From Malurus cyaneus samueli (Eukaryota > Chordata > Aves > Passeriformes > Maluridae), in contig CM019220.1 in assembly GCA_009741485.1 (NCBI GenBank), positions 1,165,781 through 1,229,780 of the forward strand: DNA of 64,000 nt. The letters are read 5' to 3'. Below, in pieces: positions 58,496-64,000 of this stretch. Numbering within the stretch: the stretch's first letter is position 1; the number at the start of each line of letters is the position of its first letter. The position numbers and the translations under genes were made by a program. The notes beneath the pieces were generated by a model. It worked only from the letters and a program-made list of their open reading frames with translations. It did not search any database and was not told the origin of the DNA.

Positions 58496-60796
58496 TACAT
58501 CCTTTACTCCTAAACAAAGGAGAAAAGGGAGGCCTGACTGATGAAAACTCCAGGAATTCACAGCCCAGAAAGCTGAGCAGATTGCAAAGAGGATAGAAAG
58601 GAAATAGTTAAAAAGGTAAACTGAAAAAAATAGTCCCACAAACTGACTGAAAACTCTCCATGTAGGAAACTCTGTCAGGAGAATTAGGGGAGAAGGGCTG
58701 AAGTTGATGAAGAAGTGCTCAAATTGTGACTTTGGAAATGCCAATTTACTGCTGGCTCTGAATAGGATGTTAAAAAGTAATCCACAGAGCCATAAGAGAA
58801 AAAGAAACTTCTAATGAACTGTGAAAGCAGATGCTTTATGCTGGAGAAGCACATTCTGCAGCCTGAATATTATTATTTTGTTTTTGGGGAATGCTGCAAT
58901 GTGTGCAGTAATTTCAAATGGAGATGCAGGCGCAGTTTGTGCCCCGAAGAGTTTGTGCTGGGAGGAATATTCCTGTTTGTGGGTGGGCCCCGAGGTGGGG
59001 ATGCATCCAGCAGAAACAGATTTATAATAAATAAGTTTATTTTTCAGGCTGGAGCAGCAGTTTAGTGTAGAAACCTCATATTGGGTCTTTTTTTACCGTA
59101 GCTCCCTTCTCCTAGAAAGGGTTGAGTCCCTACAGGTGTTTGGTTTTTTGTTTCTTTTTGTGTTTTTTTTGTGAGGGGTTTGGGCACCAAGATATGAATC
59201 GATGGATGGTCATCCCAGATATCCTAAAACCACTCTGGGCTGGACAAAAATCAGAATATTTTTCTTCCTAGAAACACTCAGGATCTCGGGTATTTGTTTT
59301 AGGAGAGGCTGAAGCAAAACAGCACTAACAGTGAATGGTGTAATGGGATCTGTACAAAAATATTAAATTAATTTTGCTCACAAGGACCATTTTAATCCTT
59401 AAAAATTTTGTAAGAAAATGTTTGTCTTTACTTTTATGGTTCAAGGATCATTAGACCATAACAGAGTTTTTTGTGGGTTGCAGGAATTTAGTGCCTAATC
59501 ATGTATCTAAAATAAGATAACAAATAAGGAGAACTAATTTCATGCTGACTTTATTGGTGAGCTGGTAGAATTGTGAAAACCTGAGGGTCAGATAAATCCT
59601 AAATATTTTTTTAAAAAAGAAGATACATATATTGAATTATCTACAGGGAGTGGAAAAAGTGAGATACAGAAATAAGTTCTGATTAATAAGACATAGGGAA
59701 ATGGTGCAAAACAGATGGCAGCCCATTTTGCCTTATGATTATGTATGATGTCATTACAAAACACTGGGATTTTTGTGGTAGGTGATTACAGACCAAATTA
59801 CCAGCTTCACTTTTCCTAAACTTCAGCTTAATCGATAGAATTTCACATCCCATGTAGTGAGCTCCAACAAGCAGTTCCTGAAGCAAATGCTGCATTGGAG
59901 AGTGAAAAAAGGGATTAAAACCAAAATCAAAGACATTTTTCTGATTTATCCATAAGATTCTGATTTTTTAAATCACTTTTAATGTGTGCTCAACTTTTGC
60001 TGTCGAGCATGTTACAAAAAAGAGAAAAAATTGCCTCAATTTCTTGATAAAAATCCCAATGGAGCGGAATGTTTGCATTGGTTTGAGGAAGGTGGAAAGA
60101 AGACAGATTATATGATGTGTATATAAAAAATGACAGAGGAAATCTAAATATAATGGCCTGTACAGAAAAAAAAATCACAATTTTTAAAAAATTAATAATG
60201 GGTGGGGAAAACTAGGAAGGAAACAATGTTCAGCACTGCCTGAAAAATGGAAGGTGTTGGGCAAGCAGGAAAAACATCCCAAAGAAAGGCAGGTTTTGAA
60301 AAGCCTGGAAAGGAAGGATGGAGAGCCTGGTCTGAAGGAGATCTGCATTAAAGTGCCATTAATTCCTCCTGGTGCCAAAACTTTGGGTGATTGCAGAGAC
60401 AGAGAAGGGACAAGGTTACAGAAATGATGATGGGAGGGTTTAAAAGCTCCAGGCCTATTTTTGATTTTGCTGCAGCAGGAATTATTTGCTTTCTTCGCTC
60501 TTCTTGAGCACTGGGCATTTCTATTTCTGGAAATGCCCTGAGAACGTCATTCGAACTATTTCAAAACTCAGGGAAATTTCCTGGGTGGTTTTCAGTTTGC
60601 ATTGCAGTTCCTCTCATCTCTTTCTTCCCAAACTGCTCTGATGAAAAGCAGCAGATCCTGGAGATAAATCCACCTATAATCTTTGTGGGAATTAAGAGTT
60701 GTTTGTTCTCTGACCAAAACTACTTCATCCACAGCTTCTCATCTTCATTTTAATCCTTGGTTTAAATTAGGACAGGGAGGAGGTTCCTTAGCAAGA

Positions 60797-60868
60797 CTTT
60801 TTTGTTTTTTGTTTTTTTTTATTTTTTTTTTTGTTTGTTTTTGTTTTTTTTTGTTTGTTTTTGTTTTC
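60797..60868. repeat. (TTTTTGTTTG)n tract, copy B
   Basis: Counterpart of 37826-37894. Confidence 0.93.
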
Positions 60869-61329
60869 CCCCTCAGCACCATCTGAAATATAAATATCAG
60901 AGGAGGGGAAAATTTACTCTTCAGGCATTGAGATGCCCAGTGCCAGTTTGGTTTAGTATTTTAGTGCTATTTATTAATTCTATTCAATTTCCATCCAGTT
61001 TTTAATTTGCCACTTGTGTGTCATATTGATAAATGTTTACTTAGGCACGTGTGCTATTTGTTAAATGAAAATTGACATAAAGAGAGACCACGATGTTGTT
61101 TTCCTGAAGGCTGCACTTGTTTCTAAATACTCAGTGAATTCTGGATGCCTCAAGTTTCAGGAAAAAGTGAAAAGTAGAACTGAGCACATGTCATTTACAG
61201 GTAAAAATAGGAAAATATTCTTGCGTGGTAAGAACAAAGTCAGAGTTAACAACACAAGGGGAGAGGGGAAGAGCACAAAGACTGCAGGAAACAGAGCTGG
61301 GAGGCAGCATCAGCTGTGCCCAAATCCTT

Positions 61330-61628
61330 CATGACAGATCCTTGTCGAACTGGCTCTTTAAATCTCCACTGATGGAGTTCCCACAATCTCCATGGGCTCT
61401 TTCTTTTTTTGTTAATATCTAATCAAAATCTCCTTCTCAGCAGTTCCAGCCTGTCCCTATTTATCCTTTTTGAAGTGGACACACAGAGCAAATTCTTTGC
61501 CGCTACCACCCATCTGTGTACAAATTTATCACTGCTGATCCTTCCCTTTGGGTTAAACCAGCTCAATTATCATCAGTTTTGTACAGATCATGTTTGCCAG
61601 CCTTTTGTTTCTCACCCCAAGAGTTAAG
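61330..61628 (-). mobile_element. Old, internal CR1-like LINE fragment
   Basis: Counterpart of 38348-38645, nearly identical to it. Confidence 0.45.
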
Positions 61629-62152
61629 GCAGGGGGAGAATTACTGGACAAAATATTATGTAAAAATATCAGCGGTGTTTGAGCTGGGTGAATGTTCAAG
61701 CCACAAAAAGTCAAATATAATAATTAGAAATGAGTTCTGATATTTGGGATTGGGTTGTGTGGTTGTGCTTGTGTATTTTTGTCATTTTTTGCCATGAAAA
61801 ATAGGGTTCAACATTATCGCATTCTCTGGGAAAGGACTACTGGGAAATGTGAAATGGGAAAGGACTCTTTTGAAGCTGGGAACAGCTTTTTGTCCTTAAA
61901 TCTGTTGATTTTATCAACAAACTCAATGCTGAATCACGTAGCATTTGAAATGCCTTTATGGAGGTATTTTGAAATAATTCTTTTTAATTTAAACTGATTT
62001 TTCAGAATTAAAAAGGGGCTTTGGATTAGAGCTGTGTCTCTGCCTTGGAAGGGTGTAGAATGCAGGACACTTTCTGCTTTTGCTACATCCTAAAGGCTTT
62101 GGGAGCTTAAAATTTTTAGGATTTGATCACGTTTTATAAAAATAAAACATGG

Positions 62153-62265
62153 ATCATTGAGTAACCTGGACTGGAAGGGACCCACAAGGGTCATGGAAGC
62201 CCAGTTCCATGGACTGGACACCTCAATAATCCCCCCCTGTGCCCGAAAGTCTTGTCCATGGCAGA
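62153..62265 (-). mobile_element. CR1: CR1 LINE 3' fragment
   Basis: Counterpart of 39155-39265 with one added base (CAGTTCCATGG). Confidence 0.85.
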
Positions 62266-64000
62266 AGTTTGTGGAAGAAAAATTGTGTTGCTCTTTCATA
62301 TCTAAGATACAGACAGTGAATGTAAAAGAAAAAAACAAAACAGCAAGAAAACCACTCCAAAACCCAAAAAATCCTTGCCAAATTTTTGCATGCTTAAAGA
62401 AAAATAACAGTTGAATTATTTTCACATATATTAACCCCAGAAAGATTAATTTGTGAGGGAGAGAAAAAAGTCCCTAATGAACATTTTCAGTGCAAGAAAG
62501 GAAATCCATTTGATTTAGTTTTTATATGACACACAAACTTACCAGATAAGCAATTAGCTGTTGAGCTGACCTTTGAGGGATTTGCTAAATGTTTGCATTG
62601 AAATCAGGAGTTTGTTTTGGTTTTATAATCAAAGTTCCCCGTTTTGTTCCCCATCTATTTCTGGCCATCAGTTTTCTATTTAAATTTAGGTTTTTACTGT
62701 TATTATTGAATCTAACAATTATGTTACTGCGTTTTGAACCGAGTGTCCATGTATTGGAAAAATCTAGGGTTTTTAGCAAAAAATCACCTAAAGAAAAAGC
62801 TGGAAAATTCTCCCATTTTATTTTTTCAAACTACAGCCTTCTGTCCCTCAAGAAATGTTCTTCTTGAGTGAGGAAGCCCAGCTTCTGGGACACAAAGGCC
62901 CTGAAGGACTTTCCCAGACTGGCAGGAGCAGAATTTGACTTCCCAACTGTGGGCAAATCCCTCTCCTGATGCCAGAGGACGGTCCCCCCGCTCCCCAGTC
63001 AACACAGCTTAAAACTGCATCCTCAAAAATTTGTTTGCTCATCACTTTAGTCTTCCTTGAGCGTGCCCAAGTCAGAAATAGCTTATCTCCTGGGACAGGA
63101 TTTGCCTCATCTGACTCGTGGCGTTTGGAATGCAGAGTTCCGACTGCCCCCGGAGCAGGAGAGCGATGGGTGCCCCTAAAGCTGCCCAGAGCAGCCTCTG
63201 CTGAGGTTTCCTCTCCTCCTCCCATCTCGGCTTCCAAATCCAGGAGATCCCTTTGTGTTCCCTGGTTTCAAAGCAGATTTGTAGACAGGTGCTGACCCAG
63301 GCTGTATTGACAGCTCAACACCCAAGCAGAACCCAAATTTGGGGCAATGTTGTCTCAATGCAGGAGGCAATGGTTTCCCACTCAAAAGATGAGTTCAGTA
63401 TTCCATTTCCAGTGTTTTTGTATGCAGGATGATAAATAGGAACATAGGGAATAAAAGGCAGCTTTTAGCCATGAAATCCACTGGAATGTGTCAATAGGCA
63501 AAGTCAGTGAAGTTTGTATTTGAGATATTGTTTCTGATATGGTGTAAAAAGAGCTTTGGCTTGGGAAGGGACCCACAAATCCAGACTGAAGCTGATGGCA
63601 GTATCTGGTTCCAGTGCAGAAACATTTTGGATGTGATCCTTAAGGTCTCTTTGAACTTTCTTGCCAAATTTGTGGCTGAATTTTTGTTGTTGCATCATTA
63701 ACTCTTCATCTGAGTGGCTACTGGGTATCTTTAAAGAACTTTGCAGTACTTGGCTCTGTTATTGCTCAGTGTTTGCTGGTTACCCCAGGTACAAAGATGT
63801 AGAGGGAAGGAAAGAATCACCAATCGTTCATCAATAACTCTTAATCTGGCTCTGTAATATGGCTCTGTGTGGTGATTTTTAGGGCAGCACTGCAGGCAGT
63901 GAAAGGGGTGGATCCTTTTGCCATTGCAGCCACATCACCCTCTTATTCCAGTGCCTTCAGCAGAGTCAGCTTTATCCGTTTATTCCCAATTAATAACATG

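Larger units (their letters stand above)
42816..64000 (+). repeat. Large direct repeat, copy B (at least 21.2 kb)
   Basis: Matches 20710-40971 in order and strand and runs off the end of the window. It is longer mainly because of a 2281-bp segment not in A. Indels cluster in patches (43.5-45.0, 45.8-46.8 and 51-64 kb) and are almost absent at about 46.8-48.05 kb. Comparison with CR1 shows that both copies have lost bases in places, so neither is simply the correct one. Confidence 0.97.

Overview
This is vertebrate nuclear DNA, almost certainly from a bird. The repeats are dominated by fragments of the avian/sauropsid LINE CR1, with its typical 3' ends (TTCCAACCCAAACCATTCTG... or the reverse complement), and the only recognisable genes have short introns and avian-looking exons. 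Coding density is very low. Most of the window is AT-rich gene-desert sequence with old CR1 pieces, simple repeats and several small CpG-rich islets that look like conserved non-coding elements.

Layout. 1-6572 is non-coding sequence ending at a 25-N gap (6573-6597). 6598 to about 12180 is a compact gene block. It holds the 5' half of KIF4A on the minus strand (seven coding exons of the kinesin motor domain, 7194-9855) head to head with PDZD11 on the plus strand (five of six expected coding exons, 10466-11715), sharing a CpG-island promoter of about 610 bp. This pair is also head to head in mammals. Both genes are incomplete: the rest of KIF4A would lie beyond the gap, and the last PDZD11 exon is not found. 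The GC-rich first coding exons of both genes and PDZD11 exon 4 carry small deletions that break the frame; these look like assembly errors. About 12200-14400 is a second copy of 4.3-6.55 kb, very noisy at first, nearly identical in the middle and deletion-riddled at the end. 14401 to about 15540 is similarly odd unmatched sequence. About 15540-20700 is ordinary non-coding DNA.

The right two thirds is one large direct repeat. Copy A (20710-40971) and copy B (42816 to the window end) are colinear over about 20 kb. They differ by many 1-bp indels, a few clustered substitutions and four larger differences: a 2281-bp segment only in B, and segments of 1493, 81 and 69 bp only in A. The spacer (40972-42790) is single copy, ends at a second 25-N gap (42791-42815) and contains one possible unidentified exon.

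Interpretation. KIF4A is a chromokinesin for mitotic chromosomes and the central spindle; PDZD11 is a small PDZ adaptor for membrane transporters and junction proteins. They share a promoter, not a pathway. The strongest signals in the window are structural: the KIF4A-PDZD11 block looks inserted between two pieces that a noisy read-like sequence shows to be contiguous, and the 20-kb tandem repeat looks more like two haplotypes placed in series (or a very young duplication) than a new biological system. I found no convincing undescribed biological system.
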